Source: Metapseudomonas sp043392685 (GTDB taxonomy: Bacteria > Pseudomonadota > Gammaproteobacteria > Pseudomonadales > Pseudomonadaceae). Taken from it: a stretch of DNA of 64,000 nt. Position 1 is the stretch's first letter; every line of letters starts with the position of its first letter. Of the stretch, positions 17,896 through 26,482 are shown one piece after another. The notes beneath the pieces are model-generated. The model was given only the letters and a program-made list of their open reading frames with translations, searched no databases and was not told the origin of the DNA. The position numbers and the translations under genes were made by a program. The DNA lies in assembly GCA_043392685.1 (NCBI GenBank), contig JBHZGM010000010.1; one strand, 5' to 3'.

Positions 17896-18753
17896 ATGCC
17901 CAACTCGCAGAATCATCGGTATACCTATCGCCCCATGACCGCCGCCGACGTGCCGGCAGCCCACGCCTTGTCTGTGCAGCTCAAATGGCCACATCGCCTC
18001 GACGACTGGGCCATGCTGCAGCGCGTCGCTGAAGGGTTCGTTGCGGAGGATGCTGGTCGCCTGATCGGAACAGCCTTCAGCTGCCGGCAAGGTGACTACG
18101 CCACCATCGGCCTGGTCATCGTTAGCGACGAGTATCAGGGTCAAGGTATCGGGCGCAAATTAATGGAACAGGCGCTACAGGCCTGCGGCTCGACTACCGC
18201 GATACTTAACGCCACCCTCGCTGGCGTGCCACTGTATGCCAGTCAGGGCTTTGTCGAGTTCGGCGTGATTCATCAGCACCAAGGTCACGTGCAATACATT
18301 GGGCGCCCTGCCCTGGCGGCTGGTGAGCACTGCAGAGTTGCCGGCGTCGAGGAGTGGCCACAGGTTCTTGAACTGGCTCATGCGGGCAGCGGCCTCGACA
18401 GAACCCGTGTATTCCAGGATCTTCAAGACGTGATCGAGCGGACGGCCGTCATAGAGCGCGATGGCCAATTGCGCGCCTTCGCGATGCTCCGCGCCTTCGG
18501 CCGTGGCCACGTCATCGGCCCAATTGTCGCGGAGACGCCGGAACAGGCCAAACATCTGATCGCCGAACTGCTTGACCACGTCCAGGGCGAATTCGTGCGC
18601 GTGGATGTCTTGGCGGATATTGGGCTCGGCGACTGGTTGAGCGATGCGGGATTGCGGTACGTCGATTGCGTCGCACAGATGGCGCGCGGAACCCCGCCTA
18701 TACCCGTTGCTGGTGTCCGGCAGTTCGCGCTAGTCACCCAGGCCATCGGCTAA
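17896..18753 (+). CDS. GNAT-family N-acetyltransferase
   Basis: A 285-aa protein with an N-terminal GNAT fold: the acetyl-CoA loop appears as DEYQGQGIGRKLMEQAL (about residues 82-98), preceded by the TIGLVIV strand. The C-terminal half (from about residue 145) looks like a second, degenerate acetyltransferase-like domain, as in double-GNAT proteins. The ATG at 17896 has GGAG upstream. The substrate is unknown. It lies among mobile debris directly before an orphan tatA. Confidence 0.85.
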   Translation: MPNSQNHRYTYRPMTAADVPAAHALSVQLKWPHRLDDWAMLQRVAEGFVAEDAGRLIGTAFSCRQGDYATIGLVIVSDEYQGQGIGRKLMEQALQACGSTTAILNATLAGVPLYASQGFVEFGVIHQHQGHVQYIGRPALAAGEHCRVAGVEEWPQVLELAHAGSGLDRTRVFQDLQDVIERTAVIERDGQLRAFAMLRAFGRGHVIGPIVAETPEQAKHLIAELLDHVQGEFVRVDVLADIGLGDWLSDAGLRYVDCVAQMARGTPPIPVAGVRQFALVTQAIG

Positions 18754-18861
18754 TCCAGCCTTCAGATAACCGCCAACAGCGTTCAGTGCACGCGCAATCC
18801 CGATCCGCAGGCACCTTGTAATCGGGGCTGTCCTCCAGACCTTCACTACGGAGTAACCATC

Positions 18862-19089
18862 ATGGGAATAGGCGGCATCAGTATCTGGAAACTGCTGATC
18901 ATCTTGCTGATCCTGATCGTGCTATTCGGTACCAAGCGCCTGAAAGGACTGGGATCGGATCTGGGTGAGACGATAAAAGGCCTGCGCAACTCCATGGGCA
19001 ACGACGATGCGCAGGCCATCGAGAATGCACCGGGTCAAACCAAGGATGCGCATCCGCACAAGATCGAAGACTCGATGCAGAAACACTAA
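18862..19089 (+). CDS. tatA: TatA/E-type twin-arginine translocase subunit (orphan)
   Basis: A 75-aa protein with one N-terminal membrane helix (WKLLIILLILIVLFG, about residues 9-23), the conserved FG hinge, and an amphipathic helix (TKRLKGLGSDLGETIKGLRN), which together define TatA/TatE. No tatB or tatC is nearby, so it is a paralogue outside the main tat locus. GGAG precedes the ATG. It could boost export of Tat substrates; one predicted Tat substrate (26483-27001) is encoded in the same island, but a link is only inference. Confidence 0.85.
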   Translation: MGIGGISIWKLLIILLILIVLFGTKRLKGLGSDLGETIKGLRNSMGNDDAQAIENAPGQTKDAHPHKIEDSMQKH

Positions 19090-19326
19090 AAGCTTCGTAC
19101 AACTCAGCCCCAAGCGACCCATTTGTGAATTATCACGGTCTATTGGGGCAGACTTCACGAGCGACCTCCCCCCTCTATGTCTGTTGTCGCCGCTGCCGTA
19201 AAGCTGTCCTCGGTGCCGAGCAGCTTCCGACCCAAAGCTATTGATGGGCATCGGCAGAGATTGACGTTCTCGAACGACAGCAATTGGCCGGTCAGCGACG
19301 GCCTGACCCCGACCGTCGCTATGCAT

Positions 19327-19629
19327 GGTCAGACGTCCGGTCAGCCACATCAATTCGACGTTGCGCTGAGCCTCACGCTCAAGCCGGCGACTGGATTGGA
19401 TGCGATTGAGGTAGCCGTAGATATAGATCTTCAGCAGAACGCTGGGATGGTAAGCGGGGCGACCGGTTTCTGCCGGGACGATACCGTCGAAGCCCAGCCT
19501 GCCGAGGTCGAGTTCATCGACGAACACATCGACCACCCGCACCGGATTGGTGTCCGTGACGTAATCATCCAAGCTCTCGGGCAGTAGCGTGGTTTGTCCT
19601 CGACATTCGCCCTGGATGAAACGCTTCAT
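19327..19629 (-). pseudogene. IS1182-family transposase, N-terminal fragment
   Basis: The first 101 codons (MKRFIQGECRGQTTLLPESL to LMWLTGRLT) match IS1182-family transposases; the frame then runs into unrelated sequence to 18922. Full proteins are about 450-500 aa. Internal deletion or recombination has destroyed the element. Confidence 0.85.
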
Positions 19630-19985
19630 GGAGTACCCCCGCTATGAGACCCGCCGGCAGCATAGCAAGGGCGCTGGCCACGTTTTTACACAGCCTGGGC
19701 CGATAGCTGCCGTTTACCAACGGGTACTCCCCTCTTCCCGAAACGCGGGAAACACAACAGGCGCCCCCAAACACCAGAACTGAGAATGCCCTTTAGTGGC
19801 ACGGCCAACTTCGATGCACAACGCGCCCAGTAGGCGCTGGGGACCAAGGGAACAGCCCGACAGCACGATCTCCGCTGCCTGCACCGCTTATACCTGGCCG
19901 GGGCCCATAGCAGGCGCTTCCTTGCTCCCACTACGACAGGAACGTCTTCAGAGGATCGTGCTTTGCTTGGAAACCAGGCGACGGA
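19630..19985. other. Probable IS1182 left end and flanking debris
   Basis: No convincing gene. Upstream of the transposase start the minus strand reads CTGTGTAAAAACG near 19680-19700, resembling the terminal sequence of IS1182-type elements. The rest is featureless up to the lipoate ligase stop. Confidence 0.4.
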
Positions 19986-20720
19986 TCAACAGAAAGCTAT
20001 CTGATCGCCAGAGCCCTTGTCGGGTGACCACGCCTCCCAAGGAGCTTCAAACCAGTCAGCGAGGCTTTTCGCTTCCTGCCACGCTGGAGCCAACCACTCC
20101 TCCAGAGACACGTGGCTGGCAGCTCGACATCGTTGCTCCAGACCACAGCTCTGGTAGAAACGATTGACCGCATCGACCATGGCCTCTCGCTGGTCCTCGA
20201 ACAGGATTGCGCCATGAACCAGCACCACCAGGCGATTATCCGCTGCACGCCGCCGCCAACGTTGCGCGGTTCCCACCAGCTTGCGGCGCCCCAGGGTCAC
20301 GTTGAACCGACCGTCACAGAACGCGCCGGGAACCTCCCCGAGGCCAGGTAGCAGCCCCATGCCGCGCAACCACTGGCAGATGGGTTCACACAGTCGCAGA
20401 TAGGCAGCCTCTATCCGCGACTGTTCGTCGTCCTCCAGCGACACGACATAGGCCAAGGCCACATTGAGCACCGCAGGTGACTGCGGTACCGGTTCGCCAC
20501 CGGTGTCTCGCAATGCGATGGGCCAGCCCAACGCGGCACAGCTGATGTCTGCCGCCATGAACCCCGGAAGCCGGCTTAGCCTGCGAGGCATGACCAAGGC
20601 GGAATCAGAGGGCCGCCATAACAACACGCCCCACTCTTCCTCGCCGGCGTGCACACGGTCGAACAGCTGCCGCTCAGCTTCCAGGCCAGCCTCGACACTG
20701 ACACGCCAGATCTGGCTCAT
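19986..20720 (-). CDS. Lipoate-protein ligase A-like protein
   Basis: A 244-aa protein of the biotin/lipoate ligase fold. Visible marks are RDTGGEPVPQSPAVLNVALA, in place of the classical RxxGGGxVxH loop, and GRRKLVGTAQRW, holding the lysine that contacts lipoyl-AMP in the family. It should attach lipoate to the free lipoyl-domain protein made by the same operon. Its ATG overlaps the stop of the E2 core gene (ATGA), so the two are translationally coupled. It is the last gene of the sigma-54 operon. The altered GGG motif leaves room for a divergent specificity. Confidence 0.8.
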   Translation of the reverse strand: MSQIWRVSVEAGLEAERQLFDRVHAGEEEWGVLLWRPSDSALVMPRRLSRLPGFMAADISCAALGWPIALRDTGGEPVPQSPAVLNVALAYVVSLEDDEQSRIEAAYLRLCEPICQWLRGMGLLPGLGEVPGAFCDGRFNVTLGRRKLVGTAQRWRRRAADNRLVVLVHGAILFEDQREAMVDAVNRFYQSCGLEQRCRAASHVSLEEWLAPAWQEAKSLADWFEAPWEAWSPDKGSGDQIAFC

Positions 20721-21421
20721 GACAGTTCGCCTCCTTCAATTCGCTGGCACAGGTCATCGAGGAAGTCCGCGGCAGGTGCGCCGTTGACAGCCCGGTGATC
20801 GAAGGTCAGCGACAGCCCCATGAAATCGCGCTCCACCAACGAACCATCGGTGTCCCGTTGTAGACGACGCTGGACGCCTCCTAGTCCGATGATGGCGACC
20901 TGGGGAACATTGAGAATGGGGGTAAAAAAACGCACCCGCGACAGCCCCAGGTTGATCACGGTCACCGTGGCACCCGTTAGCTCCTTCACCGAGAGTTTTC
21001 CGGACAGTGCCTTGTCCACCAGGGCCCGGCGTGCCAGCGCCAGGCCCTCCGTATCCAGCTGATCGGCATCGAACAGTGCAGGCGCCACCAGGAGATCGTC
21101 CGGCAGCGGGATCGCCAACCCCAAATGCACCGAACCGTGCCGCGTGATCTGATTATCCGTCAGGGTCGCATTGAGTCCCGGATGGTCCTTCAGGGTTCGT
21201 ACGATCTCGAACAGCAGCAGGTCCTGAAGCGACACCACGCTACCCGCCGCCTTCAGCTCCGCTCTTTTAGCCTGAAGGGCAGTCAGTTCGCACTCGGCAT
21301 GGTGGGTGAGTTGTGCTGCGGTCTGCAGGCTCTCGCTCATCTTCGCAGCGATCATCTTGCGCATGCCTTTCAAGGGCACGGTGCTACCGGTACCGGCAGC
21401 TGGAGTCTGCATTTGCCCCAT
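20717..21421 (-). CDS. 2-oxoacid dehydrogenase E2 catalytic core without lipoyl domain
   Basis: A 234-aa acyltransferase core. The chloramphenicol-acetyltransferase-like motif DHRAVNG (His209) near the C-terminus supplies the catalytic His. Only about 15 linker residues precede the core: there is no lipoyl domain and no peripheral-subunit-binding domain. The lipoyl domain is encoded by a separate gene three bases upstream. It would transfer the acyl group from lipoyl to CoA. Normal E2 chains are 370-550 aa with all domains fused. Confidence 0.9.
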   Translation of the reverse strand: MGQMQTPAAGTGSTVPLKGMRKMIAAKMSESLQTAAQLTHHAECELTALQAKRAELKAAGSVVSLQDLLLFEIVRTLKDHPGLNATLTDNQITRHGSVHLGLAIPLPDDLLVAPALFDADQLDTEGLALARRALVDKALSGKLSVKELTGATVTVINLGLSRVRFFTPILNVPQVAIIGLGGVQRRLQRDTDGSLVERDFMGLSLTFDHRAVNGAPAADFLDDLCQRIEGGELS

Positions 21422-21424
21422 GGC

Positions 21425-21658
21425 TCACTCCAGCAATCCGATGGTCGCGCCCTTGGCGACCACCGCGTCTTCTTCTTCCAGGATCTTCAGCACACCGGAA
21501 GCCGGGGCCTCGATCTCGAACTGCGCCTTCTCGGACATGATCTCGGCCACCAGGTCGCCCTGGCCAACTTCGGCGCCGTCACTGACCAGCCAGGAGGTGA
21601 TCACGGCTTCGGCATCGCCTTCCCAGAGGTCGGTTGGAATCAGGATTGGGTTAGACAT
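21425..21658 (-). CDS. Stand-alone lipoyl-domain protein
   Basis: A 77-aa protein that is a single biotinyl/lipoyl domain. The modified lysine is Lys44 in MSEKAQFE, with hydrophobic strands on both sides and the C-terminal GATIGLLE. It acts as the mobile acyl carrier of the E1/E2 complex and should be lipoylated by the ligase two genes downstream. It is four bases after the E1 beta stop. A lipoyl domain split from its E2 core is unusual. Confidence 0.9.
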   Translation of the reverse strand: MSNPILIPTDLWEGDAEAVITSWLVSDGAEVGQGDLVAEIMSEKAQFEIEAPASGVLKILEEEDAVVAKGATIGLLE

Positions 21659-21662
21659 GGTG

Positions 21663-22688
21663 TTATTCCTCGTTCTTCAGGTTTTGGTAGGCCGCGACGA
21701 TCTTGGCGGCGGAAGGCAGTGCCCACTGTTCCATGGGCGGCGTGAAGGGAATCGGGATATCGGGGAAGGCGACCCGCTGCGGCCGCGCCTTGAGCATGCC
21801 GATATCGTGCTCGACGACGCTGGCGATTATTTCGCCGCTGACACCGAAGCTGTGGTAGTCCTCGTCGACCACGATCAGCCGCCCGGTCTTGTGCACCGAC
21901 TCGATGACGTGCTCGCGGTCCAGCGGCACGAGACTGCGCAGGTCCACCACTTCAGCACTGACGCCCTGCTGCTCCAGTTGCTGGGCGGCGCGCAGTGCGT
22001 GGTGCACGCCGGCGCCGAGGCTGACGATGCTGACGTCGCGGCCCTCACGCACGGTCTTGGCCTTGCCGATCTCCACCGTATAGGGGGCTTCCGGCACCGC
22101 CACCGTGGCGCCCTTCTCCGTCCCCAGCCAGCCCATGCCCTGCAGGGCCTTGTGGAACAGGTAGATCACCGGGTTGTCATCGCGGATGGCGGCGGTCATC
22201 AGACCCTTGGCGTCATAGGCATTGCTCGGCACCACCACCTTCATCCCCGGTAGGTGCGCGAAGGTGCCGTAGAGGCACTGGGAGTGCTGGCCGGCGTCTG
22301 AATAGCCGGCGCCGGTGGAGGCCATCAGCACCATGGGCACGCTGACCTTGCCGCCGGAGAAGTAGGTGTTCTTCGCCATCAGGTTGTAGATGGCGTCCAT
22401 GCACACACCGAAGAAGTCGACGAACATCAGTTCGACGATTGGCCGCATGCCGTCGGAAGCCGCGCCCACGGCGGCGCCGATAAAGGCGGTTTCCGAAATC
22501 GGCGTGTCGCGGATGCGCGCGCTCCCGAACTCTTCGTGCAGGCCACGGGTATTGCCGAACACCCCGCCGAGCTGGCCGATATCCTCACCCATCACGAACA
22601 CGCGCGGGTCCAGGCGCATTTCCTGGGCCACCGCCTCGGCCATGGCGCGGGCGATGGTGAGTTTGCGTTCTTTGATCGCTGCGGACAT
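21663..22688 (-). CDS. ThDP-dependent dehydrogenase E1 beta subunit (acetoin dehydrogenase-like)
   Basis: A 341-aa transketolase-like pyrimidine-binding subunit. MGEDIGQLGGVFG near residue 33 and ISETAFIGAAVGAASDGMRPIVE near residue 64 are typical of E1 beta of acetoin, pyruvate and branched-chain dehydrogenases. It pairs with E1 alpha, which here is separated from it by the alcohol dehydrogenase gene. Context (alcohol dehydrogenase, AcoR-like regulator) favours acetoin or another alpha-hydroxyketone/diketone over a 2-oxoacid, but the substrate is not certain. Confidence 0.9.
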   Translation of the reverse strand: MSAAIKERKLTIARAMAEAVAQEMRLDPRVFVMGEDIGQLGGVFGNTRGLHEEFGSARIRDTPISETAFIGAAVGAASDGMRPIVELMFVDFFGVCMDAIYNLMAKNTYFSGGKVSVPMVLMASTGAGYSDAGQHSQCLYGTFAHLPGMKVVVPSNAYDAKGLMTAAIRDDNPVIYLFHKALQGMGWLGTEKGATVAVPEAPYTVEIGKAKTVREGRDVSIVSLGAGVHHALRAAQQLEQQGVSAEVVDLRSLVPLDREHVIESVHKTGRLIVVDEDYHSFGVSGEIIASVVEHDIGMLKARPQRVAFPDIPIPFTPPMEQWALPSAAKIVAAYQNLKNEE

Positions 22689-22712
22689 TTCTCGATTCCT
22701 CCGTCTATGGGA

Positions 22713-23810
22713 TCAGTGACGGGCAGCGGCAGGCGCGCTCGGCCTGACGATGATCTTCACGTTCTGGTCCTTGTTGTTCACCAGTTCCTCGAAGCCCTGT
22801 TCGAGGATGTGTTCAAGTTCGATCCGCCCGGTGATCAGCGGGGTGACGTCCAGGCGTCCGTCGGCAATCAGCGCGATCACATCGGCGAACTCCCCGTTGT
22901 AGGCCAGCGCGCCTATGACCTGTTTCTCGGTGGCGACTATCTCGAAGAAGTTGAATTCGCTGGGCTCCTCGAAGATGCCTACCATCACGCAACGGCCACC
23001 CTTGCGGATGACATCGATGGCCAGCTTGGCGGTGGCCTTGTGGCCAATGCACTCGAAGGACACGGCAGCGCCGTAGCCCTCGGTGAGCTCGCGCACGGCG
23101 GCGATGGCGTCGCACTGACTGGGGTCGATGACTTCAGTGGCCCCTACTTCGAGGGCCTTGGCCTTGCGCGCCGTGGACATTTCCAGGGCGATGATTCGCG
23201 CCGCACCGGCGGCGCGGGCGCACATGATGGTGCACAGTCCGATGGTACCGGCGCCGACCACCACCACCGTCTGGCCGAGCAGGCTGCCCGCCTTCTTCAC
23301 TGCGTGCATGCCCACCGCCAGGGGCTCAATCAACGCACCGGCTTCGGTGGGGAAGCCTTCCGGCAAGCGGTACAGCAGGTTGGCGGGAACGTTGACACGT
23401 TCGGCAAAGGCGCCGTTGTTCATCAGCCCGGTGAAGGCAAGGTTCTCGCACAGGTTGTACTGGCCCTGCTGGCAGAACCAGCACTGGCCGCAGTGCTGGC
23501 AAGCGTCGGCGGCGACGCGCTCGCCCACGGCGAAATGCGAGACGCCCTCGCCCAAGGCGACGATCTCGCCACAGAACTCATGGCCGAGGATGCACTGGCC
23601 CTTCAGGCCGGTGAGCGGATGGGCTGTGTCGGTGGGAATGAATACCGGACCGGCCAGGTATTCATGGAGGTCCGAGCCGCAGATACCGCACCACTCGACG
23701 CGGATCTGCACCCAGCCGGCCTGTGGTTGCGGCGGGAGGGCGACATCCTGCAGGCGGATATCGCGACGGCCGTGCCAGACTGCCGCCTTCATGGTTGGTT
23801 GTCGGTACAT
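22713..23810 (-). CDS. Zn-dependent alcohol dehydrogenase (2,3-butanediol dehydrogenase-like)
   Basis: A 365-aa medium-chain dehydrogenase. Catalytic zinc ligands are Cys44 in CGICGSDLH and His77-Glu78 in GHE; a structural zinc site uses Cys104, 107, 110 and a later Cys in the CQHCGQC region; the VVVGAGTIGL stretch is the NAD(P)-binding turn. The ATG at 23810 (MYRQPT) has GGAG upstream. It lies between E1 alpha and E1 beta. Interconversion of a vicinal diol and a hydroxyketone is likely from family and from aco-type operon context. Confidence 0.9.
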   Translation of the reverse strand: MYRQPTMKAAVWHGRRDIRLQDVALPPQPQAGWVQIRVEWCGICGSDLHEYLAGPVFIPTDTAHPLTGLKGQCILGHEFCGEIVALGEGVSHFAVGERVAADACQHCGQCWFCQQGQYNLCENLAFTGLMNNGAFAERVNVPANLLYRLPEGFPTEAGALIEPLAVGMHAVKKAGSLLGQTVVVVGAGTIGLCTIMCARAAGAARIIALEMSTARKAKALEVGATEVIDPSQCDAIAAVRELTEGYGAAVSFECIGHKATAKLAIDVIRKGGRCVMVGIFEEPSEFNFFEIVATEKQVIGALAYNGEFADVIALIADGRLDVTPLITGRIELEHILEQGFEELVNNKDQNVKIIVRPSAPAAARH

Positions 23811-23848
23811 ATCGGTCTCCGTTTTGTCGTTGTTATGCCGAGTTCCGT

Positions 23849-24838
23849 TCACACGAACACCCTTTCCAACGCTTCTTCCGGTGCCGGATAAGCGCTGTCG
23901 CGGGCGAACTGCACGGCGGCATCTACACGGCTGCGGGCGCGCTCGTCGATGTCGGCTGCGGCAATTTCGTCCAGCACCCCCAGCTCCAGCAGGCGCTGGC
24001 GGTAAGCGGGGATCGGGTCCTTGGCCAACAGGGCCTCCTTCTCGCCGGCCGGGCGGTAGGTTTCGCCGTCGCCCATGAAGTGGCCGGCCAGGCGGTGGGT
24101 CTCGATCTCGATCAGGGTCGGCCCTTCCCCAGCGCGGGCACGGGCGATGGCCTCACCGGCGGCAGCGAATATGGCGTCGGCGTCGTTACCGGGGACGAAC
24201 ACGCCGGACATGCCATAGGCGGCGGCACGCAAGTAATTGCGCTCGATGGCGGTGGAAGCGGCCTTGGCCACCGAGATGCCCCAAGCGTTGTCCTCGATGA
24301 CGAACACCACCGGCAGCTTCCACAGCGCTGCCAGGTTCAGCGTTTCGTGGAAGGCGCCCTGGTTCGCAGCGCCTTCGCCCAGATAGGCCACGGCGACGCC
24401 GGACTTCCCCTGCAACTGGCGCGACAGTGCGGCCCCCACGGCTGGGCCCATGCCTTGGGCAATGATGCCGGAGCAGGAGAAATTCACCCTGGCGTCGAAC
24501 AGGTGCATGTGGCCGCCCCGGCCACCGGACAGGCCGGTCTTCTTGCCGAAGATTTCGGCGACCATCTCGTCCAGGTCGACGCCCTTGGCCACGGCTATGT
24601 GGTGCGGACGATGGGTGGCGGTGACGATGTCTTCGGCCGTCAGATGGGCGCAGACACCCACGGCGCAAGGTTCCTGGCCGTTGGACAAGTGCATTTCGCC
24701 GGGGATGGGCCCGTTGGCCATGTTGAAGACCGGCGTCTTGCCTTCCATGTAGATGCGTTCGATGGACTCTTCCAGGTAGCGGCTGACGAGCATCTGCTCG
24801 AGCATCCAGCGGCGCTGGTCGTTACTGGGTGTGGTCAT
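23849..24838 (-). CDS. ThDP-dependent dehydrogenase E1 alpha subunit (acetoin dehydrogenase-like)
   Basis: A 329-aa E1 alpha. The ThDP/Mg motif runs from Gly154-Glu-Gly to Asn184 (GEGAANQGAFHE ... VIEDN), and GGRGGHMHLF (residues 105-114) is the active-site loop. No acoX or classic E2/E3 genes accompany it; an E3 would have to come from elsewhere in the genome. It starts 12 bp after the GMC oxidoreductase stop, with GAGGAG as ribosome-binding site. Confidence 0.92.
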   Translation of the reverse strand: MTTPSNDQRRWMLEQMLVSRYLEESIERIYMEGKTPVFNMANGPIPGEMHLSNGQEPCAVGVCAHLTAEDIVTATHRPHHIAVAKGVDLDEMVAEIFGKKTGLSGGRGGHMHLFDARVNFSCSGIIAQGMGPAVGAALSRQLQGKSGVAVAYLGEGAANQGAFHETLNLAALWKLPVVFVIEDNAWGISVAKAASTAIERNYLRAAAYGMSGVFVPGNDADAIFAAAGEAIARARAGEGPTLIEIETHRLAGHFMGDGETYRPAGEKEALLAKDPIPAYRQRLLELGVLDEIAAADIDERARSRVDAAVQFARDSAYPAPEEALERVFV

Positions 24839-24850
24839 GGGGTCGGCTCC

Positions 24851-26431
24851 TCAAAGGGCGCGCTGATTGATCAGCGAACCGATGTGCTCGGCCTGGCGCA
24901 GGGCCAGGGCGACAATGGTCAACGTCGGGTTCTGCCCGCCGCTGGTGGTGAACTGGCTGCCGTCGGAGACAAACAGGTTGGGGATGTCGTGGCTCTGGCC
25001 CCACTTGTTCACCACGCCGTCGGCGGCCTTGGCGCTCATGCGGTTGGTGCCCATGTTGTGGCTGGCCGGGTAGGACGGCAGGCGGATGACTTCCGTGGCG
25101 CCGACCGCCTCGTAGCACTTGCGGGTCTGCTCCACGCCGTGATCGCGCATGGCGTTGTCGAAAGGATGGTCGTCCTTGTGCACCACCGGAATCGGCAGCC
25201 CGTATTGATCCTTCTCGGTGCCGTGGAGGGTGATGCGGTTGCTCTCCATGGGCAGGTCCTCGCCGCACAGCCAGACGCCGGACATGTGGTCGTAGCGCTC
25301 CATCTTCGCCGTGAAGGCACGACCCCAGCCCTGCGGGGTCGGGTCGAGGAAGGCGGACATGAACGGTAGGCCGAGAGAGAGGATTTCCAGTCGGTAACCG
25401 CCGACGAATCCGCGCGAGGTATTGTTGTACGACTCGTCCGAAATGATCCCGGCACAGGTGGTCCCCCTGTACATGTGAACCGGCTTGGGAAGAACCGCAT
25501 AGATCCCGGCGGTGGTGTGGCACATGTAGTTGCGCCCCACCTGGCCAGAGGAGTTGGCCAGGCCATCCTTGAACATCGAGGATTCCGAGTTGAGCAGCAG
25601 GCGCGGCGACTCGATGGAGTTGCCGGCGACGCACACCACTCTGGCCTTCTGCCGTTGTTGCCGGCCCTGGGCGTCGGCGTAGACCACTCCGGTGACCCGG
25701 CCGCGGGCGTCATGCTCGATACGCAGCGCCATGCTCTGCGGACGCACCTCGCAGTTGCCGGTGGCCTCAGCGCGGGGGATGTCGGTGTAGAGAGTCGACC
25801 ACTTGGCGCCGATGCGGCAGCCCTGCATGCAGAAGCCGATCTGCATGCAACCCGGCCGGCTGTCGTACGGCTGGGTGTTGATCGCCATCGGCCCGGACTG
25901 GATTTCCTTGTAGCCAATGCGCTGAGCCCCGGCGGCCAGTACCTTGAAGGAGTTGTGCCACTGGTGGTACGGCATCCCGGTGCTCGGACCGGTCACCCCC
26001 ATGTGCTTCTCGGCCTTGACGTACCAGGGCTCCAGCTCCTCATAGCTGATCGGCCAGTCCAGCATGTTGGCGCCCTTGATTTCGCCATTCTCGGTGCGCA
26101 TGCGGAATTCGAAATCGCGAAAGCGCAGGGCGACGCCGGCCCAGTGCACCGAACTGCCGCCGACCGCCTTGACGATCCAGGCCGGCAGATTCGGATGGTT
26201 GCGCGCCACGTCCCAACCGCCGGTGGCGATACGTTTGTCGAGCCAGGAAATCTTGTTGAACATGGCCCACTCATCGTTCTCGATGTCGGACATCTCGTAA
26301 CGTTTGCCAGCTTCCAGTACCACGGTACGGATACCTTGCCGGGCCAGGGCGTGGGCCAGGGTGCCGCCGCCGGCACCCGAACCGATGATGACGACGACGT
26401 CGCTGTCGTCCTGGGAGAATTTCGCTGCCAT
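24851..26431 (-). CDS. GMC-family FAD-dependent oxidoreductase
   Basis: A 526-aa flavoenzyme with the N-terminal dinucleotide motif IGSGAGGGTLAHALA (about residue 18), a mid-protein GMC signature region (GGSSVHWAGVALR), and the C-terminal SHNMGTNRMS and DGSQFTTSGGQNPTLT segments. The ATG at 26431 has GAGGG upstream. No signal peptide is apparent; it may be carried to the periplasm by the Tat-exported partner gene upstream, as in gluconate or sorbitol dehydrogenases with subunit 3. Expected reaction: oxidation of an alcohol, donating electrons to a membrane carrier. No cytochrome subunit is encoded. Confidence 0.9.
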   Translation of the reverse strand: MAAKFSQDDSDVVVIIGSGAGGGTLAHALARQGIRTVVLEAGKRYEMSDIENDEWAMFNKISWLDKRIATGGWDVARNHPNLPAWIVKAVGGSSVHWAGVALRFRDFEFRMRTENGEIKGANMLDWPISYEELEPWYVKAEKHMGVTGPSTGMPYHQWHNSFKVLAAGAQRIGYKEIQSGPMAINTQPYDSRPGCMQIGFCMQGCRIGAKWSTLYTDIPRAEATGNCEVRPQSMALRIEHDARGRVTGVVYADAQGRQQRQKARVVCVAGNSIESPRLLLNSESSMFKDGLANSSGQVGRNYMCHTTAGIYAVLPKPVHMYRGTTCAGIISDESYNNTSRGFVGGYRLEILSLGLPFMSAFLDPTPQGWGRAFTAKMERYDHMSGVWLCGEDLPMESNRITLHGTEKDQYGLPIPVVHKDDHPFDNAMRDHGVEQTRKCYEAVGATEVIRLPSYPASHNMGTNRMSAKAADGVVNKWGQSHDIPNLFVSDGSQFTTSGGQNPTLTIVALALRQAEHIGSLINQRAL

Positions 26432-26482
26432 GGGGTTAACCCTCATTGTTGGAATGGATGGAGCCGCGAAGGGAGTGACCGC

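Noticed and set aside
23815..23845. A-rich leader ATAACAACGACAAAA before the alcohol dehydrogenase
   Set aside because: It lacks an exact AAnAAnAA, so it was not counted among the Hfq/Crc motifs; it might still bind weakly.
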